DNA from: Ructibacterium gallinarum
Lineage (GTDB): Bacteria > Bacillota > Clostridia > Monoglobales > Monoglobaceae
Assembly: GCF_014982785.1 (NCBI RefSeq)
Contig: NZ_JADCKB010000016.1
Location: 1 to 64,000 of the forward strand
Direction: 5' to 3'
DNA length: 64,000 bases
Of this stretch, positions 8,836-18,262 are shown in pieces. Positions within the stretch are counted from its first letter, which is position 1, and every line of letters begins with the position of its first letter. Below the pieces are notes generated by a model that had not been told where the DNA came from, searched no databases, and saw only the letters and a list, made by a program, of their open reading frames with translations. Position numbers and translations under genes: made by a program.

Positions 8836-11800
8836 ATGAGCGAATATCAAAATTTTGAAGCGATCCAGATTGGGCTTGCTTCACCTGAGAAAATCAGGGA
8901 ATGGTCCAGAGGCGAGGTCAAGAAGCCTGAGACCATTAATTATAGAACGCTGAAGCCGGAAAAAGACGGCTTGTTCTGTGAAAGAATTTTCGGGCCGCAA
9001 AAGGACTGGGAATGTCACTGCGGTAAATATAAACGTGTTCGTTACAAAGGCGTGGTCTGTGACCGCTGTGGCGTAGAAGTAACGCGTTCCAAGGTTCGGC
9101 GGGAACGGATGGGACATATTGAATTGGCAGTCCCGGTTTCTCATATCTGGTATTTTAAAGGAATCCCCAGCCGCATGGGCTTGATTCTTGACATGTCTCC
9201 GAGAGCCCTTGAGAAAGTGCTGTACTTTGCGGCATATGTGGTGATTGATCCGGGTAGGACTTCTTTGATGAAAAATCAGATTTTGACCGAAAAAGAATAT
9301 CGTGAAAATTATGAGAAGTATGGGGATATGTTTCGGGCTGGCATGGGTGCAGAAGCAATCCTTGAAATGCTTCGCAGCATTGATCTTGAAGAATTATATC
9401 AGGAATTGAAGAGTGATTTGGAAGGGGCAAAAGGACAGAAAAAGATACGTACTGTCCGCCGCCTTGAAGTAGTAGAAGCGTTTCGGAAGTCCGGTAATAA
9501 GCCGGAATGGATGGTACTAACCGTATTGCCTGTTATTCCACCGGAAATCCGGCCTATGGTGCAGTTAGACGGCGGCAGATTTGCTACTTCCGACCTGAAC
9601 GACTTATACCGCCGTGTGATTAATCGAAATAACCGGTTAAAAAGGTTGCTTGATTTAGGTGCGCCTGAAATTATTGTTAGAAATGAAAAGAGAATGCTTC
9701 AGGAAGCCGTGGATGCTTTAATCGACAATGGCCGCCGTGGTAGACCTGTAACAGGCCCCGGAAACCGTCCTTTAAAATCCCTTTCGGATATGCTGAAAGG
9801 AAAGCAGGGCCGCTTCCGTCAGAATCTGTTGGGAAAACGTGTCGATTATTCAGGACGTTCAGTTATTGTTGTCGGACCAGAACTGAAGATTTATCAGTGT
9901 GGTTTGCCTAAAAAGATGGCGCTGGAATTGTTTAAGCCTTTTGTTATGAAAAAATTGGTAGCTGACGGATTGGCGCATAATATTAAATCGGCGAAGAGAA
10001 TGGTAGAACGTGTTCGTCCTGAGGTGTGGGATGTACTGGAAGATGTCATTTCTGAGCACCCCGTTTTGCTGAATCGTGCACCAACGCTGCACCGTTTGGG
10101 AATCCAGGCATTTGAGCCGGTTTTGGTAGAAGGAAAAGCTTTAAAATTGCATCCGTTGGTATGTACTGCATTTAATGCAGACTTTGATGGTGACCAAATG
10201 GCAGTCCATCTGCCGCTTTCGGCAGAGGCACAGGCAGAAGCCAGATTCCTGATGCTGTCTGCAAACAACCTGATTAAACCCCAGGACGGAAAGCCAGTTA
10301 CGGTGCCTACACAGGATATGGTTTTGGGGAGTTATTATCTGACCTTAAAAGATGATAGTGAAATCGGGAGCGGAAAAGTCTTTTCTTCCTTTAATGAAGC
10401 GGTTTTGGCTTACAATAACGGAGCTGTAGGCCTTCACGCACCGGTTCGGGTGGAAGTGACCCGGAAAATAAATGGTGTAGAAAAAACAGGATTGATCGAT
10501 GCTACGGTGGGACGTCTGATTTTTAACGAAAAAATACCGCAGGATTTGGGGTTTGTTGACCGTTCTGATCCAGAACATGAGCTGGATTTAGAAATTGGGG
10601 ACAATGTGCTTAAGCGTCCTGCTGTGAAAGCAAAGATTGATGATAATGTTGAACCAGGTGTGGATAAAAAGCTGCTTGGAAAGATCATCAATGCAAGTAT
10701 TAAAATTCATGGAATTACTGAAACAGCTACGCTTTTGGATGATATTAAGGCCATGGGCTATAAGTATTCCACAATTGGTGCTATTACGGTCTGTGTAGAT
10801 GATATGCAGATACCGGAAGCCAAAAAGGAATATTTGGCTGAGGCAGAGGAACGCATTGATCAGGTGATGCGCAAATATCGACGCGGCCTTTTAACAGATG
10901 AAGAACGTTATCGTCATGTCATTAGTATTTGGTCGGAAATTTCTAATAAAGTAACAGATGCATTGATGGCAAACCTGAGTCAGTTGAATCCTATTTATAT
11001 GATGGCAAATTCCGGAGCCCGTGGTAGTGTGAACCAAATCCGGCAGTTGGCTGCAATGCGTGGCTTGATGGCGGATACATCGGGCCGGACAATAGAAATT
11101 CCGATTAAATCGAATTTCCGTGAAGGTCTGACAGTATTGGAATACTTTATTTCTACCCATGGTGCCCGTAAAGGTTTGACGGATACCGCACTGCGTACTG
11201 CAGACTCCGGTTATCTGACACGCCGTTTGGTAGATGTATCTCAGGACGTGATTGTGCGTGAAGAAGATTGCGGAACTCGCGATGGTATTGTGGTGCGCGA
11301 TATCCGTGATGGTAATGAAATTATTGAACCGTTGGCAGACCGTCTTGAAGGCAGAACGGTAACTGATGATGTCATTGATCCCAGAACCGGTGAAATTATT
11401 GCCCATGAAAATGAAATGCTGACAGCAGAGCAAACCAGGAAGATTGTAGATGCAGGCATTGAAGAAGTGAAAATCCGCTCGGTAGTAAAATGTCGTAGTA
11501 AGATTGGCGTTTGTGCCAAATGTTATGGTCATAACCTTGCTTCGGGCAGACCAGTTGATGTTGGTGAAACAGTTGGTATTATAGCGGCTCAGTCCATTGG
11601 TGAGCCGGGTACTCAGCTGACGATGCGTACCTTCCATGCCGGTGGTGTAGCAGGTGATGACATTACGCAGGGTCTACCTCGTGTGGAAGAATTGTTTGAA
11701 GCCCGGAAACCGAAGGGTGTTGCTATTGTTTCGGAAATCAGTGGACGTGTAAGAATCAGCGAAATAAATAACAAGAGGGAAATCACGGTTATGAACGAAG

Positions 11801-12441
11801 AAACCGGTGAGGCAGCTACGTACTTGATTCCTTTTGGATCCAGGATTAAGGTTCGTGAGGAACAGGAGATTTCTGCCGGGGAGCCGTTGACAGAAGGCTC
11901 TATTAATCCCCATGATATTTTGAGCATTCTGGGAGCAACCGCAGTACAAAACTACTTTATCCAGGAAGTGCAGCGTGTGTATCGTCTGCAGGGTGTTGAT
12001 ATCAATGATAAGCATATAGAAGTCATTGTGCGGCAGATGATGCATAAGGTAAAAGTGGAAGATGCAGGAGATACAGATTTGCTGACGGGTTCGCTGGTAA
12101 GTATGTATGAAATCGAAGATATTAACCGTAAAATGGAAGAAGAAGGAAAACGGCCAGCGCAGGTGTCTGATGTATTGATGGGAATCACAAAAGCTGCCTT
12201 GGCTACGGAATCCTTCCTTTCTGCGGCCTCTTTCCAGGAAACAACACGTGTTCTTACGGATGCTGCAATTAAAGGTAAAAAGGATCCTTTGATAGGCTTA
12301 AAGGAAAATGTTATTATTGGTAAATTGGTACCTGCCGGTACAGGCTTGGCACGGTATAATAATATTGAAGTTTATCCTGCCGGAGGAAATGTTACAGAAC
12401 CGCTGAATTTGGAAGAACATGAAGCGGAAAATATCATTTAA
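8836..12441 (+). CDS. rpoC: DNA-directed RNA polymerase subunit beta'
   Basis: RpoC, 1201 residues, normal for the family. Near the N terminus is the zinc-binding [20 protein letters not shown] region; the catalytic magnesium motif [12 protein letters not shown] is near residue 450; the second zinc site uses CGTRDG and the later CAKCYGH. The trigger-loop region [16 protein letters not shown] is intact. The frame is open from 8812, but ATG at 8836 gives the standard [17 protein letters not shown] start with GGAAAGG 10 nt upstream. It is the last gene of the rpoBC unit; no rpsL/rpsG/fusA follow, and the next element is a dispersed repeat that starts with a palindrome. Confidence 0.98.
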   Translation: MSEYQNFEAIQIGLASPEKIREWSRGEVKKPETINYRTLKPEKDGLFCERIFGPQKDWECHCGKYKRVRYKGVVCDRCGVEVTRSKVRRERMGHIELAVPVSHIWYFKGIPSRMGLILDMSPRALEKVLYFAAYVVIDPGRTSLMKNQILTEKEYRENYEKYGDMFRAGMGAEAILEMLRSIDLEELYQELKSDLEGAKGQKKIRTVRRLEVVEAFRKSGNKPEWMVLTVLPVIPPEIRPMVQLDGGRFATSDLNDLYRRVINRNNRLKRLLDLGAPEIIVRNEKRMLQEAVDALIDNGRRGRPVTGPGNRPLKSLSDMLKGKQGRFRQNLLGKRVDYSGRSVIVVGPELKIYQCGLPKKMALELFKPFVMKKLVADGLAHNIKSAKRMVERVRPEVWDVLEDVISEHPVLLNRAPTLHRLGIQAFEPVLVEGKALKLHPLVCTAFNADFDGDQMAVHLPLSAEAQAEARFLMLSANNLIKPQDGKPVTVPTQDMVLGSYYLTLKDDSEIGSGKVFSSFNEAVLAYNNGAVGLHAPVRVEVTRKINGVEKTGLIDATVGRLIFNEKIPQDLGFVDRSDPEHELDLEIGDNVLKRPAVKAKIDDNVEPGVDKKLLGKIINASIKIHGITETATLLDDIKAMGYKYSTIGAITVCVDDMQIPEAKKEYLAEAEERIDQVMRKYRRGLLTDEERYRHVISIWSEISNKVTDALMANLSQLNPIYMMANSGARGSVNQIRQLAAMRGLMADTSGRTIEIPIKSNFREGLTVLEYFISTHGARKGLTDTALRTADSGYLTRRLVDVSQDVIVREEDCGTRDGIVVRDIRDGNEIIEPLADRLEGRTVTDDVIDPRTGEIIAHENEMLTAEQTRKIVDAGIEEVKIRSVVKCRSKIGVCAKCYGHNLASGRPVDVGETVGIIAAQSIGEPGTQLTMRTFHAGGVAGDDITQGLPRVEELFEARKPKGVAIVSEISGRVRISEINNKREITVMNEETGEAATYLIPFGSRIKVREEQEISAGEPLTEGSINPHDILSILGATAVQNYFIQEVQRVYRLQGVDINDKHIEVIVRQMMHKVKVEDAGDTDLLTGSLVSMYEIEDINRKMEEEGKRPAQVSDVLMGITKAALATESFLSAASFQETTRVLTDAAIKGKKDPLIGLKENVIIGKLVPAGTGLARYNNIEVYPAGGNVTEPLNLEEHEAENII

Positions 12442-12470
12442 TTTTAAAAATAGTTTTTAGACTACTAAAA

Positions 12471-12777
12471 AGGCATGTATTCGTTTTTAATGGATACATG
12501 CCTCAGCGTGTCGATAAAGTATCGACACGCTGATAGATGTTGAAAAAGGAAGTGAGATTTTTCGTAATCGCTTTCGTCGGCGTACAAAAGTACGGTAGAG
12601 AGCGATTGCGGAAAAAGCAAGCAATGACGCCGGTTTCTCGATGAATCCGGCGTCATTTTTTTGCCGAAGTTTAAGTTTTGATGAAAAAGAAAGGTACTTT
12701 ATTTTTTATTACGCTTGCGGTATAACGACTTTTTTGACAGTCTGAGGCATGTATTCGTTTTTAATGGATACATGCCT
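12471..12777 (+). repeat. Dispersed 242-nt structured repeat, copy A (complete), with flanking palindromes
   Basis: The core (12504-12745) is 242 nt and matches copy B at 53383-53624 at the same length with only scattered substitutions. Internal structure in order: a 13-bp perfect hairpin (CAGCGTGTCGATA/TATCGACACGCTG), a stem of about 15 bp capped by CGTAC/GTACG (about 12558-12615), a terminator-like hairpin TGACGCCGG/CCGGCGTCA followed by seven T (12624-12662), then an AT-rich tail. Identical 33-bp palindromes flank the core at 12471-12503 and 12745-12777. It begins 30 nt after the rpoC stop. The rest of the 494-nt gap to the next gene holds only that gene's promoter and operator. Confidence 0.88.
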
Positions 12778-12863
12778 TTCGTTGTATAAAAAGAATTTGT
12801 GCTATTACAGCTTTTTTATTAAATTTTCAATGAATTAAAAATATTCTTAATATATTTTTCCTA

Positions 12864-12892
12864 TTGACAAAGTGTAATATATAGTATATACT
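12864..12892 (+). promoter_or_regulatory. Sigma-A promoter of the GntR-ABC operon
   Basis: TTGACA (12864-12869), 17-bp spacer, TATACT (12887-12892). It drives the three-gene operon that starts at 12936. Confidence 0.88.
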
Positions 12893-12914
12893 GTATATAT
12901 CATATATATACAGT
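12890..12914 (+). promoter_or_regulatory. Probable GntR operator palindrome
   Basis: An inverted repeat ACTGTATATAT-CAT-ATATATACAGT overlaps the -10 box and the expected transcription start. Its position suits autorepression by the GntR protein encoded 22 nt downstream. Confidence 0.7.
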
Positions 12915-12935
12915 TAGACAGAAAGAAGGGATGGC

Positions 12936-13316
12936 TTGAAAATTGTAATATCATATCAATCGGAACAGCCGATTTATCAACAGATTGCTATGCAAATCAA
13001 AAATGCGGTGCTTTGTGGTGAACTACTGGAAGGCACTGCTTTGCCATCCATTCGCGCTCTGGCGAAGGAATTGAAAATCAGCGTGATTACTACCAAAAAG
13101 GCTTATGAAATGCTAGAAGAAGAAGGCATGATTGTCAGTGCTCAGGGGAAAGGGTCCTACGTGGCTCCACAGAATCAGGAGGTATTAAAGGAAATCCGTT
13201 TGAAAAAGGTTGAGGATGCGTTATCTGGGGCGTTGAAGACGGCGCGAGATATGCATGTCTCGCGGGATGAAGTAGAAGAGATTCTGCGGTTTTTGTACGA
13301 GGATTATGAGGAATAG
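12936..13316 (+). CDS. GntR family transcriptional regulator (YtrA type)
   Basis: A 126-residue regulator: an N-terminal winged helix-turn-helix of the GntR family (QPIYQQIAMQIKNAV, LPSIRALAKELKISVITTKKAYEMLEEEG) at about 8-78 and a short C-terminal helix region. This size and architecture match the YtrA subfamily, which typically represses the ABC transporter genes beside it. The start is TTG at 12936, placed 5 nt after GAAGGG; the ATG at 12931 runs into a stop at once. The gene is followed directly by the ABC ATPase gene, and a palindrome at the promoter suggests autoregulation. Confidence 0.9.
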   Translation: MKIVISYQSEQPIYQQIAMQIKNAVLCGELLEGTALPSIRALAKELKISVITTKKAYEMLEEEGMIVSAQGKGSYVAPQNQEVLKEIRLKKVEDALSGALKTARDMHVSRDEVEEILRFLYEDYEE

Positions 13317-13343
13317 ATGGATATTAGCAAGGAGGAATTTGAT

Positions 13344-14210
13344 ATGTTAACAGATGCGGCGGTTCGTATTACCGGTCTTACTAAGGTATATAAAGAGTTT
13401 GCAATAGAGAATTTGAACCTGTCTATTCCGCAGGGGTATATTACCGGTTTTGTGGGACGGAATGGAGCGGGAAAGACCACTACCTTAAAGGCGGTTTTAA
13501 ATATGATACAATTTGATGGAAAGATCCAGGTCTTGGGCATGGATAACCGCCGGCATGAGCAGGAGATTAAAAATCGGATTGGCGCTGTGCTTAGTGAAGA
13601 CGGTTTTATTGAGGATATTCCTGTGGCACGGTTGATCCAGATTATCCGTTTATTTTACAGCAGATGGAGAGATGATATCTTTGGGGTCTTAGCAGAAAAG
13701 TTTGGTGTATCCATGGATAAGAAGGTGTCAGAGCTTTCGCGGGGAATGCGGGTAAAGTTGGCATTGGCGGTGGCGCTTTCTCATGAAGCGGAGCTGTTTT
13801 TATTGGATGAACCCACATCGGGACTTGATCCCATAATTCGGGAGGAAATATTGGATTTGTTTATGGAATTAATCCAGGATGAAAAAAAGACGGTGTTATT
13901 TTCAACCCATATTACTTCAGATTTAGACAAAGTGGCAGACTATATTGTTTTGATTGAACAGGGAAGGATTGTATTTCAGCAACCCAAAGATGAGCTTTTA
14001 GAGGCGCATGCCGTCATACGCGGCGGCACGGAGGAATTAGCTAAAATCAGCCGGGAGTTTTTGGTGGGCTGGAAGCAGAACCAATTCGGGTTTGAGGCGC
14101 TGGTAAAAAAAGAAAGGTTTTTGCAGTACAGGGATTTTGCACCGGAGAGACCAAATATTGAGCAAATAATGACTTATTATGTCAGGGGGATTGAACATGA
14201 GCGTGATTAA
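13344..14210 (+). CDS. ABC transporter ATP-binding protein
   Basis: A 288-residue ABC ATPase: Walker A GRNGAGKTT at 38-46, signature LSRGM, Walker B LFLLDEPTSGLD, and the switch histidine in FSTHIT. The C-terminal extension is typical of ABC-2 exporters of the YtrB/CcmA type. An ATG at 13317 directly abuts the GntR stop, but the ATG at 13344 has a strong AAGGAGG 8 nt upstream and gives a normal N terminus, so I prefer it. With the permease it probably exports a peptide antibiotic or lipid-like compound; the substrate cannot be read from sequence. Confidence 0.93.
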   Translation: MLTDAAVRITGLTKVYKEFAIENLNLSIPQGYITGFVGRNGAGKTTTLKAVLNMIQFDGKIQVLGMDNRRHEQEIKNRIGAVLSEDGFIEDIPVARLIQIIRLFYSRWRDDIFGVLAEKFGVSMDKKVSELSRGMRVKLALAVALSHEAELFLLDEPTSGLDPIIREEILDLFMELIQDEKKTVLFSTHITSDLDKVADYIVLIEQGRIVFQQPKDELLEAHAVIRGGTEELAKISREFLVGWKQNQFGFEALVKKERFLQYRDFAPERPNIEQIMTYYVRGIEHERD

Positions 14211-14835
14211 TCTGTTAAAAAAAGACTGGCTATCCTATCGTAAAACCATGGTTTGGGCATTGGCCTACCTGGTGTTGTTCGGCATCAGTTTTCAATCCTT
14301 TATGGGTCAGGGAGCTTATGTGTTGACTATTACTCTGGCAGTATATATTGCGGCTATAGGATCGATCCAGTATGATGAGAAAAACCGAATTGACAATTTT
14401 TTGGGAATTTTACCCTTACGAAGGTCTGCGGTCATTGCGGAAAAGTTCTTGTTAGCTGACCTGTTTTTTCTGATAGGGATTCTTGTTTATGCGGTATTGG
14501 CATGGATAAATTTGGCACTTCTTGATGCGATACTATATCCTGTGCCGGAGCCGTTGGGGATTGCGCTGTCTTTCCTTTGCGTTTCTGTTATGAACCTCAT
14601 TTCCATTCCCATATCCTATAAATATGGAAGTAACCGTGGACGGATCATGGCTGCCTTGATTAGTGCCATGATTTTTGCTGGAGTGGTGATTGGCGTAGGA
14701 ACCGCTGGAGGATTGATTGGCGGCAGGCTGCCGAACAGCGGATTGCTTATCGGTGTATTTTTACTTTTGGGAGCGTTGTGCCAATGGGCAGGATTTCGAA
14801 TTGCTTGCAGTATTTATCAGAAACGGGATATTTAA
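14197..14835 (+). CDS. ABC-2 type transporter permease
   Basis: A 212-residue membrane protein with about six hydrophobic helices (roughly 18-36, 42-60, 86-110, 116-135, 148-172, 178-200), matching the short ABC-2 permease type that pairs with YtrB-like ATPases. The ATG at 14197 follows CAGGGGG by 7 nt and overlaps the end of the ATPase gene by 14 nt, so the two are translationally coupled. It is the last gene of the GntR operon and is followed by a strong terminator. Confidence 0.85.
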   Translation: MSVINLLKKDWLSYRKTMVWALAYLVLFGISFQSFMGQGAYVLTITLAVYIAAIGSIQYDEKNRIDNFLGILPLRRSAVIAEKFLLADLFFLIGILVYAVLAWINLALLDAILYPVPEPLGIALSFLCVSVMNLISIPISYKYGSNRGRIMAALISAMIFAGVVIGVGTAGGLIGGRLPNSGLLIGVFLLLGALCQWAGFRIACSIYQKRDI

Positions 14836-14843
14836 TATTTATG

Positions 14844-14882
14844 AAATTGCGGGTTTGTAGACAAAACCCGCAATTTTTTTGC
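14844..14882 (+). terminator. Intrinsic terminator
   Basis: A 13-bp stem AAATTGCGGGTTT/AAACCCGCAATTT followed by T. It ends the GntR-ABC operon. Confidence 0.92.
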
Positions 14883-14911
14883 TTGTATGGATAGGAAAAG
14901 TATGGTATACT
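14883..14911 (+). promoter_or_regulatory. Sigma-A promoter of the DUF512-der operon
   Basis: TTGTAT (14883-14888), 17-bp spacer, TATACT (14906-14911), immediately after the preceding terminator. Confidence 0.7.
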
Positions 14912-14948
14912 AACTTTGGAAACTTGTCTTTGAAAGAGGTTGAACAAA

Positions 14949-16223
14949 ATGGCAGCAAAAATAACAGGGATTGTAATGGGGAGCCCAGCGGAAAAGTCTG
15001 GAATAAAGACCGGTGAAACTGTGCTGGAGATTAACGGCATTCCTATTGTGGATTATTTGGATTATATGTATGCTTCCTGCCAGGAAGAGGCCGAGGTGAA
15101 ACTGGAAAATAGAACCGTACGGATTTTTAATGAAGATTATCTGCCTTTGGGTATGGAATTTTCGACACTTTTGATCGATGCCCCCAAATCTTGTCATAAT
15201 AAATGTATTTTTTGTTTTATTGATCAGCTTCCGCGTAATATGAGACAAACTTGTTATTTTAAAGATGATGACTATAGGCTGTCATTTCTGCAGGGAAACT
15301 ATGTTAGTATGACGAATATGAAGGATGCGGACGTAGAAAGGATCCTAAGGTATCATCTGCCACGGCTGAATGTTTCGGTGCATACGACTGACCCCCAGCT
15401 TCGGGAGTATATGCTGCACAACCGCCGGGCAGGAGAGGTGCTTTCATATTTACGGCGTTTTGTGGACGGAGGCATTAATCTTAATGCTCAAATTGTACTG
15501 TGCCCCGGTGTTAATGATGGTGCAGCTCTTGATAAAACCATTGGAGATTTGGGAAGTTTGGGAGATTGTATGGAAAGTGTTTCGATTGTACCGGTAGGGC
15601 TTTCCGACCATCGGGAAGGGCTTGCAGACCTGAAGCGGTTTGATCGCAGTTCCGCTCGGGATGTGATTGAGCAGGTGACGTTATGGCAGGAAAAATTTTT
15701 AAAGGAGCGGGGAACCAGGCTGGTGTATCTGGGGGATGAGTTTTACATTATGGCTCAAATGCCCCTGCCGGAATATGAAGCTTATGAGGATTTTCCTCAG
15801 ATAGAAAACGGGGTTGGCCTTTGTGCTTCTTTGGAATATGAATACTGCCAGGCGCTGAAAGAAACCAAAAGTCGGTTGCCGGCAAAAAGTAAAACTGTGG
15901 CAACCGGGAAGATCGCTTGCAAATTCATAGAGCATCTGATTGGAATGCTGGAAGGAAATAAAATTGATGTTGTACCTGTTGAAAATCGCTTTTTTGGGGA
16001 AAATATTACAGTAACAGGATTGATTACTGGCGGTGATTTGGTGCAGCAGCTGCAAGACAGGAAGCTGGGCGAAGAGGTGCTGATTTCTGAAGCTATGCTT
16101 CAACATGAGAATCCGATTTTTTTAGATGACATGACGGTGGAAGAGGTAGAGCGTGCACTTGGAGTTCCGGTTCGAGCTGTGCCAAACGATGGTTATGCGC
16201 TGTTAGAAGCGCTTTTACAATAA
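14949..16223 (+). CDS. DUF512 family protein (PDZ plus radical-SAM-like iron-sulfur domain)
   Basis: A 424-residue protein: an N-terminal PDZ-like domain at about 4-60, then a cysteine cluster C82-x3-C86-x2-C89 (CHNKCIFC) typical of an iron-sulfur/radical SAM-like fold, and the DUF512 C-terminal domain. Its biochemical reaction is not established as far as I know. In Clostridia it is commonly found directly upstream of der, as here. ATG at 14949 follows GAAAGAGG by 9 nt; a TTG three codons upstream is less likely. It heads a five-gene cluster with der, plsY, gpsA and tcdA. Confidence 0.9.
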   Translation: MAAKITGIVMGSPAEKSGIKTGETVLEINGIPIVDYLDYMYASCQEEAEVKLENRTVRIFNEDYLPLGMEFSTLLIDAPKSCHNKCIFCFIDQLPRNMRQTCYFKDDDYRLSFLQGNYVSMTNMKDADVERILRYHLPRLNVSVHTTDPQLREYMLHNRRAGEVLSYLRRFVDGGINLNAQIVLCPGVNDGAALDKTIGDLGSLGDCMESVSIVPVGLSDHREGLADLKRFDRSSARDVIEQVTLWQEKFLKERGTRLVYLGDEFYIMAQMPLPEYEAYEDFPQIENGVGLCASLEYEYCQALKETKSRLPAKSKTVATGKIACKFIEHLIGMLEGNKIDVVPVENRFFGENITVTGLITGGDLVQQLQDRKLGEEVLISEAMLQHENPIFLDDMTVEEVERALGVPVRAVPNDGYALLEALLQ

Positions 16224-16260
16224 AGATAAACCGCCCGTGTTGGGCGGGAAGGAGGAAAAC

Positions 16261-17583
16261 ATGAAACCAATTGTAGCGGTGGTGGGACGCCCTAACGTGG
16301 GAAAATCTACACTGTTTAACAAAATAGCTGGACAGCGGATTGCCATTGTAGAGGATACGCCGGGCATTACCCGGGACAGAATTTATGCTGATGCGGAGTG
16401 GAATGGCAGGGAATTTACCTTGATTGATACTGGCGGTATTGAGCCATCTGGCGGAGATGTGATTCTTTCTCAAATGCGGGAGCAGGCATCTTTGGCTATT
16501 GATATGGCAGACGTGATCTTGTTTATGGTCAATGTCCGGGATGGCATGACAGCGGCCGACAGCGAGGTGGCGGCAATGTTGCAAAAATGTGGAAAGCCAG
16601 TGCTTCTGGTGTGCAATAAGGTGGATAATCCGGGTTCACCGCCTATGGCTATGTATGAATTTTATAATTTGGGTATGGGCGATCCCTATCCGGTTTCCTC
16701 TACCCATGGACTCGGACTGGGAGATCTGTTAGATGAGGTGGTTGCGTATTTTCCGCCGGCGCAGACGGAAGAAGACGAGGAAGATGTGATCCGTGTGGCG
16801 GTGGTGGGTAAGCCAAATGCAGGGAAATCCTCGCTAGTTAACCGGATTTTGGGCGAAAACCGAGTCATTGTCAGCGAAGTAGCTGGCACTACCCGGGATG
16901 CGATTGACAGTGTTTATGAAAAAGACGGACAAAAGTATGTATTTATTGATACTGCCGGTATGCGGAAACGGGGGAAAATTGATGAAAATGTAGAGCGATA
17001 CAGTGTGGTGCGTGCCCTTTCGGCTGTAGATCGTGCCGATGTGTGCCTGATTATGATTGATGCCCAGCAGGGAATTACGGAACAGGATAGCAAAATTGCG
17101 GGTTATGTCCATGAACAGGGAAAAGCAGCTATTGTGGTGGTGAATAAATGGGATCTGGTTGAAAAGGAAACCAATACCATGAAAAATTTTCGCAATCATG
17201 TGAAAGAGGGATTGAATTTTATGATGTACGCGCCCTCTGTGTACATTTCCGCGCTGACGGGGCAGAGAGTAGACAGTCTTTTTGAGATGATCCATCAGGT
17301 TCGGGAACAAAACCGTCGCAGAATTTCCACAGGCGTACTTAATGACGTGATTAATGAGGCGATTGCTATGGTTCAGCCTCCTTCTGATAAAGGAAAGCGC
17401 CTGAAAATTTATTACGCAACCCAGGCAGGCGTTTGTCCGCCTACCTTTGTGTTGTTTGTTAATCAGGCAGACCTGGCTCATTATTCCTATGTTCGGTATT
17501 TGGAAAATCAACTCAGAGGTAAGTTTGGTTTTGAAGGTACCCCCATTAAGTTTATTGTACGGGAAAAGAAAAGAGACAGGTAG
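16261..17583 (+). CDS. der: Ribosome biogenesis GTPase Der (EngA)
   Basis: Der, 440 residues, with two tandem GTPase domains and a KH-like C-terminal domain. The first G domain shows GRPNVGKST, DTPGITRD and NKVD; the second shows GKPNAGKSS, DTAGMRKRG and NKWD. Der helps assemble the 50S ribosomal subunit. The ATG at 16261 follows AAGGAGG. A small GC-rich hairpin (CCGCCC/GGGCGG, about 16231-16247) lies between the DUF512 gene and this one. The gene order with plsY and gpsA downstream is conserved in Clostridia. Confidence 0.97.
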   Translation: MKPIVAVVGRPNVGKSTLFNKIAGQRIAIVEDTPGITRDRIYADAEWNGREFTLIDTGGIEPSGGDVILSQMREQASLAIDMADVILFMVNVRDGMTAADSEVAAMLQKCGKPVLLVCNKVDNPGSPPMAMYEFYNLGMGDPYPVSSTHGLGLGDLLDEVVAYFPPAQTEEDEEDVIRVAVVGKPNAGKSSLVNRILGENRVIVSEVAGTTRDAIDSVYEKDGQKYVFIDTAGMRKRGKIDENVERYSVVRALSAVDRADVCLIMIDAQQGITEQDSKIAGYVHEQGKAAIVVVNKWDLVEKETNTMKNFRNHVKEGLNFMMYAPSVYISALTGQRVDSLFEMIHQVREQNRRRISTGVLNDVINEAIAMVQPPSDKGKRLKIYYATQAGVCPPTFVLFVNQADLAHYSYVRYLENQLRGKFGFEGTPIKFIVREKKRDR

Positions 17584-17598
17584 AAAGGGAGTAACAAA

Positions 17599-18261
17599 AT
17601 GGAATGGATTTATTTGGTGGTGATATTTGCCGCGGCTTATCTAATTGGAAGTATCAGTACGGCGATTCTGGTAGGAAAAGTACTGTCTGGTGATGATATC
17701 CGCAGCCACGGAAGCGGCAATGCCGGAGCTACAAATGCACTTCGTACCTATGGAAAAAAAGCGGCTGCCATGGTGGTGCTGGGAGATTGTCTGAAAGCGG
17801 TTGTAGCAATTTTGTTGGCCCTGCTGATTTTCCGGCTTTCCTCTATTGGTAGAGAATATCAAAGTATTGCTGTTTATGCTGCCAGTTTTGGGGCAGTATT
17901 AGGACATAATTTTCCAGTATACTTTAGATTCCGCGGTGGTAAGGGCGTGCTGGTTTCTATGGTCGCAATTTTGTTTGCGGACTGGAAAATTGGATTGGCT
18001 GTGGTTGCCATTGCCCTTCTGATTATGGCGGTGAGCCGATATGTTTCGTTGGGAAGTGTGCTTGGGGCGGTTACTTTGGTGATTTTGGGTTGTATTTTCC
18101 GTTGGGGAGATTGGGCTTATCTGTGCTTTACAGTTTTGCTGGCAGGATTGGTGATTATTATGCATCGTGGAAATATTAAGCGTTTGCTTATGGGTACAGA
18201 AAATAAACTGGGACAAAACAAACAGCAAAATGGCGGTGCAAAGCCGCAGAAGGAGGCATAA
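17599..18261 (+). CDS. plsY: Glycerol-3-phosphate acyltransferase PlsY
   Basis: PlsY, 220 residues, an integral membrane enzyme that transfers acyl groups from acyl-phosphate to glycerol-3-phosphate at the start of phospholipid synthesis. The family motifs are present: SGNAGATNALRTYGKKAA, GHNFPVYFRFRGGKG, and a polytopic pattern of about five helices. The short Gln/Lys-rich C-terminal tail is cytosolic. The start at 17599 follows GAAAGGGAG. It lies just before gpsA, which makes its glycerol-3-phosphate substrate. Confidence 0.96.
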   Translation: MEWIYLVVIFAAAYLIGSISTAILVGKVLSGDDIRSHGSGNAGATNALRTYGKKAAAMVVLGDCLKAVVAILLALLIFRLSSIGREYQSIAVYAASFGAVLGHNFPVYFRFRGGKGVLVSMVAILFADWKIGLAVVAIALLIMAVSRYVSLGSVLGAVTLVILGCIFRWGDWAYLCFTVLLAGLVIIMHRGNIKRLLMGTENKLGQNKQQNGGAKPQKEA

Positions 18262-18262
18262 A

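Noticed and set aside
10891-11637. 248-codon minus-strand frame inside rpoC
   Set aside because: Shadow of a conserved essential gene, with no SD and no family resemblance.
12465-12656. Similar minus-strand frames of 63 and 66 codons in repeat copies A and B (second at 53335-53535)
   Set aside because: They run through the hairpins of the repeat, have no SD, and end in the unrelated flanking palindromes; similarity reflects the repeat itself.
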